Below are positions 1 to 11,223 of a stretch of DNA of 64,000 bases, piece by piece (the first letter of the stretch is position 1; the number at the start of each line of letters is the position of its first letter). The stretch lies in the NCBI GenBank assembly GCA_963921825.1, contig OY997588.1:81597043-81661042 (forward strand). The letters are read 5' to 3'. The notes below the pieces were generated by a model that saw only the letters and a program-made list of their open reading frames with translations, searched no databases and was not told the DNA's origin. This stretch comes from Erodium maritimum. Taxonomy: Eukaryota > Streptophyta > Magnoliopsida > Geraniales > Geraniaceae. A program made the position numbers and the translations under genes.

Positions 1-331
1 TTGTCTGCTATTTATGCCGTAGTCAGTCTGTTATCCGTGGTGGTGAGCGAACGCTCACCCCTAGCTGCTTTTCCTACAGGTACTTGTCGCAGGTCGGACT
101 AGGTGAGCTTCCGAAGCTTGAAGAGCTAGGGGCGGGAGTCCGGGTTACTTTTAGTCTAGCGACGGATACCTCGCTTTTTGTCCTCTTGTGGGACGTTTAT
201 TTTGAGTTGTAATTATCCTTTGTTGAACTAAACTGGTATTGTAAAATGTTTTAATGGAAATGTTTTCAAAATGCTTTCTTATTTTAAACGTTCGCGTCCC
301 GAGTTCGGTTTACTGAAATTGGGGCGTGACA
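1..331 (+). mobile_element. 3' end of a Tekay-like (Ty3/gypsy) LTR, running in from the left
   Basis: The stretch ends in ggggcgtgaca at 331. This is the reverse complement of the tgtcacgccc terminus seen on both LTRs of the Tekay element at 48.4-59.3 kb. It also carries the LTR landmark gtgagcgaacgctcacccc, matching the ggggtgagctttcgctcag block of those LTRs in reverse. The LTR therefore reads on the plus strand and its 5' part lies outside the window. No coding sequence is present. The family call rests on these shared blocks. It is a fossil fragment of unknown age. Confidence 0.65.
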
Positions 332-575
332 ATATAGATTTGGTTGAGTGGGTCGATCGACACTTCATGAATTGTCTCATCTCGACGCTGGGCATAAAGA
401 AGGGGTTGGTTGGTGAACCCCAAGAAGATCAGGCGAGGGCTGAAATGCAGCCTCGCCAATAGGAATGATAGCTACCCCAGGTTTCAGCGACCATACCCGG
501 GAGGGGTCCCTGGTCATGTCCTCCCCATGGTACTGCTGAGATCAGGTTTGATCGCACTCCTCACGAAGAGAAGAG
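332..575 (+). pseudogene. LINE ORF1-like fragment, diverged copy of 39.5-39.7 kb
   Basis: This stretch aligns by eye with 39530-39700. Shared blocks in order are gaagatca-gcgagggctg, aggaatgat, gatccctg/ggtccctg, tactg-tgag and gacgagaagag. One frame reads NPKKIRRGLK, then a proline- and glycine-rich segment, which suits the tail of a plant LINE ORF1. The 39.5 kb copy lies downstream of a recognisable DUF4283/zinc-knuckle ORF1, and that is the main reason for the LINE assignment. It sits between two opposed LTR pieces and has no intact start or stop. An unrelated repeat family remains possible. Confidence 0.4.
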
Positions 576-3208
576 TCGGACTCGAGACGTGACTTGATTT
601 GAGAATAAAATAATAACATAAAACGCAACCTTTCAACGATAGTAAGCCTAAATGTTTAATTCCAATCAAATAACTCGATAAAATGTTTTCGGAAACTGTA
701 ATAAGAGTCAAGCTCTGAATAAGCAAATAAAATATGAGGTTCAATACAATGACCAAGACGCCTCTAAACAAGCCCAGACTCTCCGGAAGCTCCCGAGCTT
801 CGAGCCAACTACTCATCAACCACGCATGTATAAACAACAGATAAAACAAATAGGGGTGAGCTTACGCTCAGTAGGAAAAATCATAACAGGTTAGCCTCAT
901 TTTAGTAATAAAAGGGTTTTAGCACGGTCGCACAATATGCAGTTAATACCATTAACCAATAACATACTATGAAAAGACTAAAGAGGAAATAATACTCGAT
1001 TCGTAAGAATAACGGTATTATGAGAAATCAAAAGGAAAGTACTACATGTATTTGATAACCATTGAAATGAGAGCAAGTGAATATCCCGCTAACAACTTCA
1101 ATCCCAATACTCTGGAACACTAGGTTCTTGTGTCATGTCGGATCCCATACTCCGATCCACAATAGTCCTTGTGTTATGTCGGATTGTCCAAAGGACGCTC
1201 ATCGTCGGGATTCCTGGAAATGCCCCAAAAGGACCATAGATCATCGGGAACCAAGGTAATGCTCCCGCAGGACGCACACACTCGGGTGAATCTCAAGTAA
1301 CCATTCTATCATCCTACACCGGACTCCTCAACGGTGTAGGTACCATACCGTATCAACAATAATCATTATCCCATTCTACACTGGACTCCTCAACGGTGTA
1401 GGTACCATACCGTGTCAAAAACAATTATTATCCCGCATGATCATCCTATCAATGCCCCGCAGGGTCCATAACCAATATCCCGTAGAATCACTAACCAATG
1501 TCCCGCAGGGTCCATAACCAATATCCCGCAGAATCACTAACCAATACCATGAAGGGTCCATAACCCTTCATATAGACACACACGTTCATCAATACACATC
1601 ACACGGGATTCATACCCATAATTACACTTACCGTCACTTACCCCTTTGCTCACCACCGGTCAATCGATCACCTGATCGTGCCTCCTCGGCACGACCAGTC
1701 ATACTGGATCAACCATTCAATCATTTAAGCATTCAATCAATCAACCAATGATTCAAGCATTCAAGTTCAACATTCAGACATTCAAGCATGAATTCGATCT
1801 AGTTTCGTTAGACTCTTGATCATGTTAATGACTAGCAAACAAAGCATGTGAAGCTAACACACAACTAATCCGAGGGCTCATCACGACCTCTCTACCAGTA
1901 AATTAATTCCCAAGTATTGAAAGCGAATTACACTAGTTATTCCCATCCTAATCATGCATACTAGACACGTTCGATTATTAGTAATTGAAAGACGATTATT
2001 CTAGTTATTCGCATCCTATATGCAATTTTAGGACCTTTCCGATTTTATTAACCTAATAGGCATACTAGTATTGAAATACTCGAGTAGTTAGACTTTCCCT
2101 ACCTAGTGGTCTTCCTACGAACAAATACTCCTATCAACAGCTGTCCGGCTAGCCTCGTCTCCTCGGGCGAAGTCCAAGCTCTCGGGCGAAGTCCGAGTCT
2201 GATTTTAACATGTAAAACTTACACTCAGAACCGATACAGTCTAAATAACAGCAAGTTGATCTTTAACTCGAACGGGCCAAAAGCAAGATTAAACGACGAG
2301 TCGGTTTTGAGCCCCCGCGCACCGAACTCAGAACCCGTTGCACGGACGGATCCCGAGGTATGAGTTTCGAAACACAATTCCTGAGGCACGTGTTTCGAGG
2401 CCGGTTTCCGAGATGTCCGCTTCATCGTTCCACTTTTAGTCCCGTGGTTCCAATTCCATTCATAGTCCAAAACCCGTCTTAAATCAAATATGATTTCTTT
2501 CTCTTTTTATTTAACAACCTTTTTCAATTTAAAACTGATTTTCCCTTTTTTTCTATTTTATTTAAACTAATTTCTTTACTTTCTTTTGTTCTTCCTCGGT
2601 CAACAAGTTCCAGAAAGATCTCGAACAAAAAAGGACGGGAAATGAAATGGTATAGAAACCGGTCGACCGCCAGCGAGGACTTCGCCGGCTACCAAACCCC
2701 AAGGTGAGAATCTCACCGTAGGAAGAGGGAAACGACGAGGTGGTGGCGCGCTGAAAGCGGAGGAGCACGGCGTGAAGCTCGCCTGAGATCCGGACGGTTT
2801 CGTCCCAGATCCGTCGAGTTCGCCGGCGAGGAGCTCGGGACGAGAACTCCGACGGTGGCTGGAGGTAGAGAGAGAATGAGAGGAGAAATTAGGGTTTCAC
2901 CCTAATTTCTGACTTTAAATAGGGCGGGCCGAGGCTGTAATGGGCCTTGACGCAGATTGGGCCGCAAGGCCCAAAGCGAGAAGGACAGCGCAGGCCTGCT
3001 CGGGCCGGGTCTAGCCGGTCGGGTCTGGTCCGACCCGGTTCTCCTTTTTTTTTTAAATTTATTTTCTTTCTCTCTTTTTTTTTCTTGTTCTTTTCTTTTT
3101 CTTTCGCAAACGATTACCATTTTCAACTTGTTTTTTTTTTCAAACCTTGATGTTTCAAGATGATAAAAAAATAATATTTTGCTTCTTTTAATTTAGCCGG
3201 TCTTTACA
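575..3208 (-). mobile_element. Tekay-like LTR, nearly full length, minus orientation
   Basis: This stretch is collinear with the two LTRs at 48363-51080 and 56695-59295. Shared landmarks in order are cggactcgagacgtga, ggggtgagcttacgctcagtagg, tacaccgg-gtgtaggta-catacc, two attgaaag-gattattctagt blocks, catactag, a GC-rich gggcc segment and a terminal gg-cttaca ending at about 3208. The extreme first bases are missing and are replaced by the LINE-like fragment. No internal coding region follows, so it is a solo or truncated LTR. It is a fossil and clearly diverged from the 48 kb copies. The right boundary is inferred. Confidence 0.6.
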
Positions 3209-3314
3209 GACCATGTCTTTGGACTGACTCTTTTATTTGAATTAATAATAAAAATAATAACTTTTTCTAAAAAGACGATTGGGAGGATAGGTAGAGTTTC
3301 CTATCCTATTTGAA

Positions 3315-4534
3315 GAGGAAAAATCAAATAGAAACCACCTCTCAACGTAAAAACCGTGTGAACCAATCCAAGCCATCCAATTTAAAAATGGATGGATGAG
3401 ATGCAATTGAGTGGTTGACTTGTTGACTGAAAAAAACAGCACTTTTTTAATAAGTTTTAGGGGCTTTTGGGTAAAACTATCATATATTTTTTCACCAATT
3501 CACAAATTTAATTTTTCCCGCTTCGTTTAAAATCCGATTGGCTTCAAACTTGCGCCAATATTTTTGTTTTTTCAAGGGCTTTCTATCAAGATCAGTCATG
3601 AATATATTTTGAAGCACGGAAAAAAAATTATTTCGGAGCTGGTTTTTAAAAAAAAGTTAAGTCTGGATAATTTTTATCAACACTATACACTGAGTTTATC
3701 AACCCTATACACTGGGTTTATCAACACTGAACACTAGTTTTATCACCTCATTTTTCAAAATCGAACATGATTTTTATCACATCATCACATGTTTTTTTAT
3801 GAACAATAAGCACTAGTTCTATCAACACTAAACACTATGTTTATCATTAAATTACATGTGTTTTTATCATCTCATCACATGTTTTTTTTATCAACACTAA
3901 ACTCTAGGTTATCACCCTTATTTTGGGGCTGATTTTTAAAAAAAGTTAAGTCTGGGTAATTTTTATCAACACTATGCACTGAGTTTATCAACACTGAACA
4001 CTAGTTTTATCACCTCATTTTCCAAAATCGAACATGATTTTTATCACATCATCACATGTTTTTTTATGAACACTAAGCACTAGTTTTATCAACACTAAAC
4101 ACTATTTAGCACTAGTTTGATACCTGATATAATAAATTTATTAGTGAAAATTTATCAACACTAAACATTGTTTTTATCACCCCAATATAACTTTTTAGTT
4201 TCGTGCTTCAAAATATATTCATGACTGATCTTGATTTAAAGCCCTTGGAAAAAGAAAAATATTGGCGCAAGTTTGAAGCTAATCGGAGTTCAAACGAATC
4301 GGGAAATATTAAATTAGTGAATTGGTTAAGAAAAAAATGGACGCTTGTCCACATGACACCATGGTATTACAATTAAGCCCTTGCTTGTGTGAGAGATGAT
4401 GAAAGTGGCGTGATTTGTGGTGGAATTGAGTTGATGATGTGGCATTATGGTGAATGTTGGATCTAAAGGGTGTGTGGCTAGGATTGGTTCACACAGGTTT
4501 TAGGATAAGAGGAGTTTCTATTAGATTTCTCCTC
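3315..4534. mobile_element. Long-TIR MULE-type MITE, copy A
   Basis: The termini are gaggaaaaatcaaatagaaacc and the inverse of gaggagaaatctaatagaaac. The element is flanked by a 10-bp direct repeat CCTATTTGAA (3305-3314 and 4535-4544). The inverted similarity extends about 300 bp inward on each side, through a gaagcacg and atatattcatgactgatctt segment. The middle is a degenerate minisatellite built on TTATCAACACT followed by ACACT. There is no transposase. A 9-10 bp duplication and long TIRs are typical of Mutator-like elements. Copies B (9.7 kb) and C (42.7 kb) share the same ends and 10-bp duplications. Confidence 0.8.
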
Positions 4535-4544
4535 CCTATTTGAA

Positions 4545-5093
4545 TTCTTTAGCATGTATAAGATGTCTAAATAAACGTTTTGAATGGATTGTTTGAGTTT
4601 GATTAAAATGTTGAGCATACTACACACAACTGATCATTTGGACCATAATATTTCATATACACTGAATCTAAGCGTCTATATTTCAACTACTTATAAGCTT
4701 TTGTCAGGTTCAGTTGTGCCAAGGAATGATTTGACCTTCTATTCTCTGGGTGAAGAGGATTCCTCCAAAATTCAGTGTCTGTTTAGTTGGCACCTCATAG
4801 TGCTATTCCAACTATAGACTTTTTTAGAGAGTATAGGCCTGAACATTCCCTTGAATCGTATGCTTTGTTCATTTTGTAATACAGCTTTAAGACAGTCGAT
4901 CACCTGTAGTGACATTGTTTATTTTCTTGGGAGATCTGGTGTATATTAATTTTATGGTGGAGGATTGTGTGCCTAATGCCAAAATCTGTAGGTGAAGTTC
5001 TATTGTGGTGGAAAAGGTTGGGCTCTAGGAGTTGGTGGTCGAGTTGGGTTCGTGTTGGTTATGTGGTCATGTGGCATATCTGACTGGTGCATA
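4545..5093 (+). pseudogene. LINE (L1) ORF2 C-terminal remnant, part 1
   Basis: Plus-strand frames give pieces resembling the zf-RVT zinc-binding region that follows plant L1 reverse transcriptase. They include SSKIQCLFSW, then LNIPLNRMLCSFCNTAL, then a tryptophan- and glycine-rich stretch. Frames change several times, so it is decayed. The 5' part, including the reverse transcriptase, is absent, as expected for a 5'-truncated LINE. The body continues at 6744 after a solo LTR interrupts it. The exact left boundary is not visible. Confidence 0.6.
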
Positions 5094-6743
5094 TGTTAGT
5101 CTTAATGCCTGTAGTTCAATCATAAATGTCTAAATGTATATATCTTCATTAGCAATAAAATTAAAGTGGTTTTATATTACTTATGTGTTGAAGTAATATA
5201 TCGATGTGTGTTATGATCTATGCCCGCAATGCGAATAGAACCATAGATCGAGATAGATCACACTCGATGGGTCCCTATTCAACAAAGCTTCACTAGAAGC
5301 GACTAGTATGAAAGATGAATCTTTATGGCTTACGTTCTGTTAGTCATTGGAGTGGGATTCCAGAGTCTGATCATAGATATCATGTGAGACATATTAAGTC
5401 ATGAACATATTCAGTGTTGTACCTTATCATGTATCTTTAGACCAAGGAGATTTTGTGATCGTTATGCAGTCAACAACTGAGTTTGACTTGAGCCTAACGT
5501 TGTTCATAATAAGGCTTCCATGACGGCCATGATTGGCTTGGGGACGGGCTACATGAGTGACACGAAAGACGGCTAAGGGATTTATTCCTCATACTGAGCT
5601 ATAGGAAAGATATCGGTTCTCAGCTGCTTGATCGAGAGTGACTGAAAAAATAGCATGACCATGCACATGATATTGGGTATCATATTTCAGTCATCTCACA
5701 TATCAAGGAACATTGATTGAGAATAATAAGGATGACGGCTCTATGTCTTATCTCAGCCAGGATATCGGAGATGAAAGGATAACGATGTGAATGACGGAAA
5801 GGTTAGAATCGACATGGTCGATTCGTTATGCTGTGTCAGGAAATACTAAAGTATCGTAAGTTGCCACTTTATATATGATCAAGTAAAATGGGATTATACG
5901 CTGATCTATTGACATGCATAAACCTAAGAGTCACATTGGAGGATCAAACTCATAAACACATTTATGGAGAATGGCCAAAAGGGAGTTGTCTCGGGAAATG
6001 ACCAAAACTGGGTTTTGGGTCATGTGCCCGTAAGTGAATAGGACTTTGCAGATCGAGACAAGACTTGGAGTTTTGGGATTGATCACGTCGGATAATGTTG
6101 GACATTTCTGGTATGGAAGGCTTAGAGGCGATGAGCGCGTCACGAGACCTCGTTGGGAATGGTCACGGGCTATGTTCTAAGAGGCCCATGCAACCAAGGC
6201 CCATGAAACTAATTAATAAAGTCTTGATTAATTAGTACTAGGTAAGCACGACAAGGATTAAGGTGTTGGTGATTCACCACCTAACCCCATCTTGTCTAGC
6301 CATACTTAGCACCATATTGTCCTATTTACACCATGTTTGACATCATGCTTGTCCTATATTATTTTTTATTATGTTGATGGGATTTAATTGGTTTAAGTCA
6401 TCCTTTTCCAACATAACAAACACAAGACACAAAATATCAAGACAAAAACTCCCACCTCCCTCTACAATTTCGGTCAAGTGGGTGTTTGTTCTCCATCTTT
6501 GGTGTTCTTGAGTCCTCATAAGAAGAACTACGTGGATTTGATTTCCGAGTGGACACGTATCCGTTTTGGAAACTCAAGCCAAATCATTATTTACCCGGTG
6601 TTCTTGTTATGGTATGAAAATGTTGATTTTGTTTCTTATGATTCTAATCTATGGTAGTTGATTCATGGTTTTAATGGTCTCTTGGTTTTATTTTTATTCC
6701 ACTGGTAGTCGGTTCATCTCCTACCCTACCTCGAGACCCAACA
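5094..6743 (+). mobile_element. Solo LTR of the 25.4-29.2 kb element family
   Basis: It begins TGTTAGTCTTAATGCC and ends GACCCAACA. It is the reverse complement, in similar but diverged form, of the LTR at 27582-29210. Shared blocks include the ggttctattcgcatt region, gaagcgactagtatgaaag, tggtgaattcaccac-like segments, tctagcca and the ctcgagacccaaca end. No internal region or second LTR is attached, so it is a solo LTR. The flanking 5 bp are gcata and acgta, which match poorly. It lies inside a LINE whose two halves flank it. It is a fossil. The superfamily is not determinable because no coding region is known for the family. Confidence 0.75.
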
Positions 6744-7197
6744 ACGTAATGGAGTTGTTTTTAATTAGGTAATGGAGTTAGTGGATGGGGTTGTTGTTGT
6801 AGTTAAATGTCATTCCTTTGGTGTTTACTGGAACTCTGGATCCTTTCGCCAATGAGTTACTTATGAGGATTGGTTGAGAGACTCGGGTTGGTGGTTGATC
6901 TCGGGTAGGAAGCAAGCAAGGAGGACGGAAACTTGATTTGGCGGCTTCTTGCTGTGTTTTATTTTGTTTCGCTGTTTTCCTGCTTTGGCTTTTTTGTTAC
7001 TGTTGTGGTGGTTGGTTTTTGTTTTTGATTGTGGAAGGGTGGTAGTGGGGGTTATTTTTGGGGGATGTTGGTTTATGTTTTTCCCTTTGTGGTTGTTTTG
7101 GTCTGGGAAAAATGTCCTTTCTTTGAGGATCGTTTTCTTTCATTGTTCTATTGTCTTGTAGAACGTTTGCTCAATAAAACTTCACTTATAAAAAAAA
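6744..7197 (+). mobile_element. LINE (L1) 3' end, part 2, with tail
   Basis: This is the continuation of the LINE remnant left of the solo LTR. It reads into a T/G-rich 3' UTR with tggtctgggaaaaatg, tttgaggatcg and cttgtagaacgtttgctc, then aataaaacttcac and an A-rich tail near 7190. The same 3' UTR blocks occur in reverse at 62235-62470, at the end of the ORF1-only element F. That links an RT-bearing LINE family with an RT-less derivative. No coding frame is intact here. Confidence 0.6.
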
Positions 7198-7305
7198 TAG
7201 GGGAAAGGAAATCACCAAACAACAGTACATTAACGTTTAGCATGATTCCAATTCATTGAAAGAGTTCCTGCCATTACAACAAAAAGAAAGAACTGAACAT
7301 TGGAA

Positions 7306-7345
<40 letters not shown>

Positions 7346-7471
7346 GTAACTGTAAGGGCAATATTGGGGTTTAAAAGTGGACACCCAAATTAGATGTACC
7401 AAACCTAACTCCACCATTCAATCGACGCAAATAAAATACAAAGAGGAAGGGATAACAAAATACTCGAGAGT
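7198..7471. other. Spacer with a 35-nt poly-G tract
   Basis: This is a short stretch without a recognisable gene. It contains an uninterrupted run of 35 G at 7310-7344. The run may be a real homopolymer, a G-quadruplex-prone tract or an assembly artefact. The right part leads into the poly-T start of the next minus-strand retroelement. I see nothing else in it. Confidence 0.6.
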
Positions 7472-9150
7472 TTTTTTGGTAAGCTCGAAAATTTATTAAT
7501 AAGACCGATTCCAAAAAAAGAATCATAATGCCCTGATTTACGAAGAAACAGGGTGGAAACCAACGATTACAAAAAGGCTCCATCAAAGGGAGCCAAAAGG
7601 CCAAGCCTTTTCAAAAAGAAAACAGGGATCAAAAACTAAAAAAGAAAATCTGGCAATCCTCGCCTCACAGAGTCAACGACGAGACGTCGCATCCTTCTTC
7701 TTGGTAGCCAAACCAGGAACTGTAGTCCATGCATCGGTTCCTTGAGACCAAATTGCGACTTGAGAGTTTCCATTTCGGCCTTGCTCAACCTATTCCCCAA
7801 TATAGACAGGACGAACATCTTTCCCGATCCAAAGAAACCTTTGGTTTACATGAGATGGTATAGAACTCCGTTAAATGCTTAGGTGGGCGACTCACCCGCT
7901 TCGATTTGACGAGGGCATCTTTCCACGGAGATGCCTCCTGTTATGATGGTTGACCCGCTGACACGTCAACAGTTGCTCCAATAACAACAGGTTCAATCAA
8001 ATCTAAAACATGAGCCGAAGCCACCGCCTGTCGAGACTTGGAAACAGACTGATCTGAATTGGGATGATCAAGGCCTTGAACAGGCCCAGACCCACCTAAA
8101 GGCTCAATCGTAGGCCCAACCGATCCATTCTCAGCGCACAAAAACTCGTCTCCATCTTCATGTGTATCGCAATCTCCGGTATCGTGATCACAAGAATCAA
8201 GGGCAAGAAAGTTACTTCCAATCTCATCCCTGCCATCCGTAGAATTCGAAAGCGCTTGAGACTCAGAATCAGCAACGTGCAATCCCAAATACGGCGAATC
8301 ACCGGTAATAATTCCTCCCAAGGAGATCTCTGGAGAGCTCAGAACGACTTCACCCTCTGCGATTTGCTTCGCCGGCGAAACAGGCTCTTCCATCCCAAGA
8401 ATGCTGTGTTTCTGAATCCCAGAAATAGAGTCAACCTTCTGAGATCTAAAAGACATGTTCTCCAATTTCGTCCGTCGACGCCAAGCCATTGCGACAAATA
8501 GAATATACCTATTGGTTTTAAAACCATTCAAGACCTCAATCGCCTTGGTCGCTGCTCCTTCTGATTCGAAACGAATGAAACCAAAATACCTACCATTTCG
8601 GCTCGGTCGTTTGATCATGGAAACAATCTTACCAAATGGGCTGAAAATATTTCGAGTCCAATCTTCGGACAACTCGAATGATAAATTGTTTACAAACACC
8701 TCATCCTCTTGTTCTAGAAACTTACCAATCCTCACCGACCGGTTTCGGTGAATAGACCTTGAAGCTACCGGCTTGGTCGTTACCTTGTTCGCAGGAAACT
8801 TTTCCCCATCAGAAGCTGATTCCGAGATCGGAACAGAGATCAGGATAGAATTCTTCGAATCCTTCTCAACCTTCTTTAGGACCTAGTCAGATCTCCGGCC
8901 AGACCGATTTTTTTGCCTGGTTCGCCGAGAAACAACAGACTTGGCTATTTGTTTCGCAGCAAACTTCGGCTCCGAAATCAACCCCTCCTGCACACTCAGA
9001 ATTGAATCACGAACTTTATCGGTCCGGGCTCTCTTCCCCAATTGTTGTGCCTGACCATCGATCAACAATTCTACAATACTTTGAATACGAAGAGATCAAA
9101 ACTGAACAAAAAGAGGAGAATGACAACATTTTTATTTCACTGTTCTCGTT
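7472..9150 (-). mobile_element. ORF1-only LINE derivative, element E (HAL1-like)
   Basis: The minus-strand element ends in an A-tail (read as ttttttt at 7474-7480) preceded by ttattaataaatttt, a LINE-type tail. Upstream are a 3' UTR with ggcattatgattc and a coding region with an RRM, but no endonuclease or reverse transcriptase lies between ORF1 and the tail. The layout matches element F at 62.2 kb. An ORF1-only LINE would be the plant counterpart of mammalian HAL1 half-LINEs. The alternative is a processed copy of a host RRM gene, but the repeated layout and 5' tandem units favour a LINE. The 5' end is uncertain and may lie near 9450 or 9690. Confidence 0.55.
7941..9095 (-). pseudogene. RRM-containing ORF1-like reading frame of element E
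   Basis: The frame is open from about 9095 to the stop at 7941, except for one in-frame TAG at 8883-8885. No convincing ATG is seen near its start. The N-terminal part is basic and low-complexity, with KRART and RRTRQKNRSGRR. An RRM follows at about 8700-8480, with RNP2-like VFVNNL and RNP1-like RYFGFIRF. The acidic C-terminal part is rich in Asp, Glu, Ser and Gly. RRM ORF1 proteins in plant LINEs bind RNA and are thought to act as nucleic-acid chaperones in the retrotransposition particle. A related frame downstream reads KSKRVSRPPKHLTEFYTIS after the stop, so ORF1 was probably longer. The RRM is clear and the LINE assignment is inferred. Confidence 0.6.
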
Positions 9151-9436
9151 CAATCTCTGTATCAAACAAAGCATACAAAACCAGACCCAGACTCACCGGT
9201 GAATTGCATCCGGCGATAAAACCAGACTCACCGGTTAATTGATTCAGCGATAAGCAGCCCCCTTGAGAACGCACTGTCTCTGGGCTCGACTCGGTACACA
9301 ACTCCGGCTGACTCAATCTCTGTATCAAACAAAGAAGACAAAACCGATTCACCGGTGAATTGATTCCAAAGATAAGTAGCCCCTTGAGAAAGCAGCGTCC
9401 CTGGGCTCGACTCGGTACGCACACCTCCGATTGATG
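9151..9436 (-). repeat. Tandem duplication of about 163 bp upstream of element E
   Basis: Two units begin with caatctctgtatcaaacaaag at 9151 and 9314. Both contain actcaccggtgaattg, gataagcagcc or gataagtagcc, and gggctcgactcggtac. They lie immediately 5' of the RRM frame on the minus strand. Tandem 5' UTR monomers are known from mammalian LINE-1 promoters, so these may be 5' UTR units of this LINE. That role is inference; the duplication itself is visible. Confidence 0.7.
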
Positions 9437-9705
9437 TCGCGAAGCCTCCGAGAACAAACCAACTCACAGGCACCGGCAGCTAGAAATCACCTGCCACACT
9501 ACAGTCGCTGATCAGCTGTGTCACACCACGTCCTGCCCTTGCCAAACGCCACGGCGGTGTAATTGGCTGGGTATGCCTAAATCGCAAGATGCGATTCAGG
9601 TTAGCCGCACGTAGAGAAGCGCGTTCTGCGTTTTAGTTTAAAACAGAATATGTTGACCAGCATCAGACAGAGTCAAGATTGACTTAAGAACGATAGAAGG
9701 CATTA
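9437..9705. other. Unassigned sequence between element E and MITE B
   Basis: No reading frame or repeat is recognised. It may hold the 5' end of element E. Confidence 0.5.
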
Positions 9706-9715
9706 CCACATTCCA

Positions 9716-10943
9716 GAGGAAAAATCAAATACAAACCATGTCTTAACCTAAAAACTAGAGAACCAATCTAAGTCATCCATTTTAAGAATGAATGGATGAG
9801 ATGCAATTGAGTAGTTGACTTGTTGACTGCAAAAAAAAACACACTTTTTAATAAGTGGTAAGGGCTTTTTAGTAAAACTATCATGTTAATTTTTTTAATC
9901 AATTCACTAATTTAATTTTTCCCGCTTCGTTTGAACTCTGATTGGCTTCAAACTTGCGCCATTAGTTTTGTTTTTTTAAGGGCTTTAAATCAAGATCAGT
10001 CATGAATATATTTTGAACCACGAAAAAAAAATTATTTCGGTGTTGATTTTTTTTATAAAAAATATGGGTAATTTTTATCAACACTTTGCTCTGGATTTAT
10101 CAACACTTTTACACTGGTTTTATCAACACTTTACACTGGTTTTATCACCTCATTTTCCAAAACTGATCATGTTTTTTTCACCTCATCGCGTGCTTTTTAT
10201 GAACACTAGTTTTATCAACACTAAACACTAGGTTTATCATTCAATTACGTGTGTTTTATCATCCCCATCACATGCTTTTTTTGAAGCACGAAATTTTTTT
10301 ATATTTCGGGGCTGGTTTTTAAAGAAATTATATCTGGCTAATTTTTATCAACACTTTGCTCTGATTTTATCAACACCTTACACTGGTTTTATCAACACTC
10401 TACACTGGTTTTATCACCCCATTCTCCAAAATTGATCATGATTAGTTTATCACACTTATTATAAAAATTGAACATGGTTTTTATCACCTCAGTACATGTT
10501 TTTATCAATATTTAGCACTAGTTTGATACCTCCGATATAAAACATTTATTAGTGAAGATATATATCAACACTCAACATTTTTTTATCACTCCGATATACC
10601 TTTTTATTTTCGTGCTTCAAAATATATTCATGATTGATCTTGATTTAAAGCCCTTGAAAAAATAAAAATATTGGCGCAAGTTTGAAGCTAATCGGAGTTC
10701 AAACGAATCGGGAAATATTAAATTAGTGAATTGGTGAAGAAAAAAAATGGACACTTGTCCACATGGCACCATGCTTTTACAATTATGCCCTTGCTTGTGT
10801 GAGAAATGATGAAATTGGCGTGAGTTTGGGTGAAATTGGGGTGGTGATGTGGCATCATGTGGAATGTTGGATGTTAGGTGTGTGTGGCTAGGATTGGTTC
10901 TCTAGTTTTTAGGTTAAGAGTGGTTTGTAGCCGATTTCACCTC
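9716..10943. mobile_element. Long-TIR MULE-type MITE, copy B
   Basis: This is the same family as 3315-4534. It begins gaggaaaaatcaaatacaaacc and ends ggtttgtagccgatttcacctc. It is flanked by a perfect 10-bp target duplication CCACATTCCA (9706-9715 and 10944-10953). The inverted arms carry the gaagcacg and tatattcatga segments. The middle has many TTATCAACACT units. There is no open frame of note. Confidence 0.85.
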
Positions 10944-10953
10944 CCACATTCCA

Positions 10954-11223
10954 TCCGATAATAGTCAACAAGCTTAGTTGTCGAAACACAAGAGCAGCCC
11001 AAACTGAGCGTGATTTGGTTAGGCATGTACTTTTAAGAGACCAAGGACCACATGAAGGCCAACAGAGGTGGAACCAGGAATTTATTTGTAGGGGTAGCCG
11101 TCGATTATTTTGTGCAACACTATGTATCATTCTGGTTTTTCCCCTGGTTCATATATCGTTATTTGCCCTTTTTATTTTGTAAAATTCTATTCATACGACC
11201 CATATATATATATATATATATAT
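10954..11223. other. Unassigned spacer with a (TA)n tract
   Basis: No gene is recognised. A (TA)n microsatellite at about 11202-11223 marks the left edge of the next element. The sequence gtggaaccaggaatttatttgtaggggtagcc looks like a diverged dispersed-repeat motif, but I cannot name it. Confidence 0.5.

Noticed and set aside
2902-3163. Overlapping frames rich in Arg, Pro, Phe and Ser on both strands
   Set aside because: They come from the GC-rich and CT-rich part of an LTR and have low-complexity composition.
10060-10600. Satellite DNA call for the TTATCAACACT units
   Set aside because: The units are the core of a MITE bounded by a perfect 10-bp duplication, not an independent satellite.
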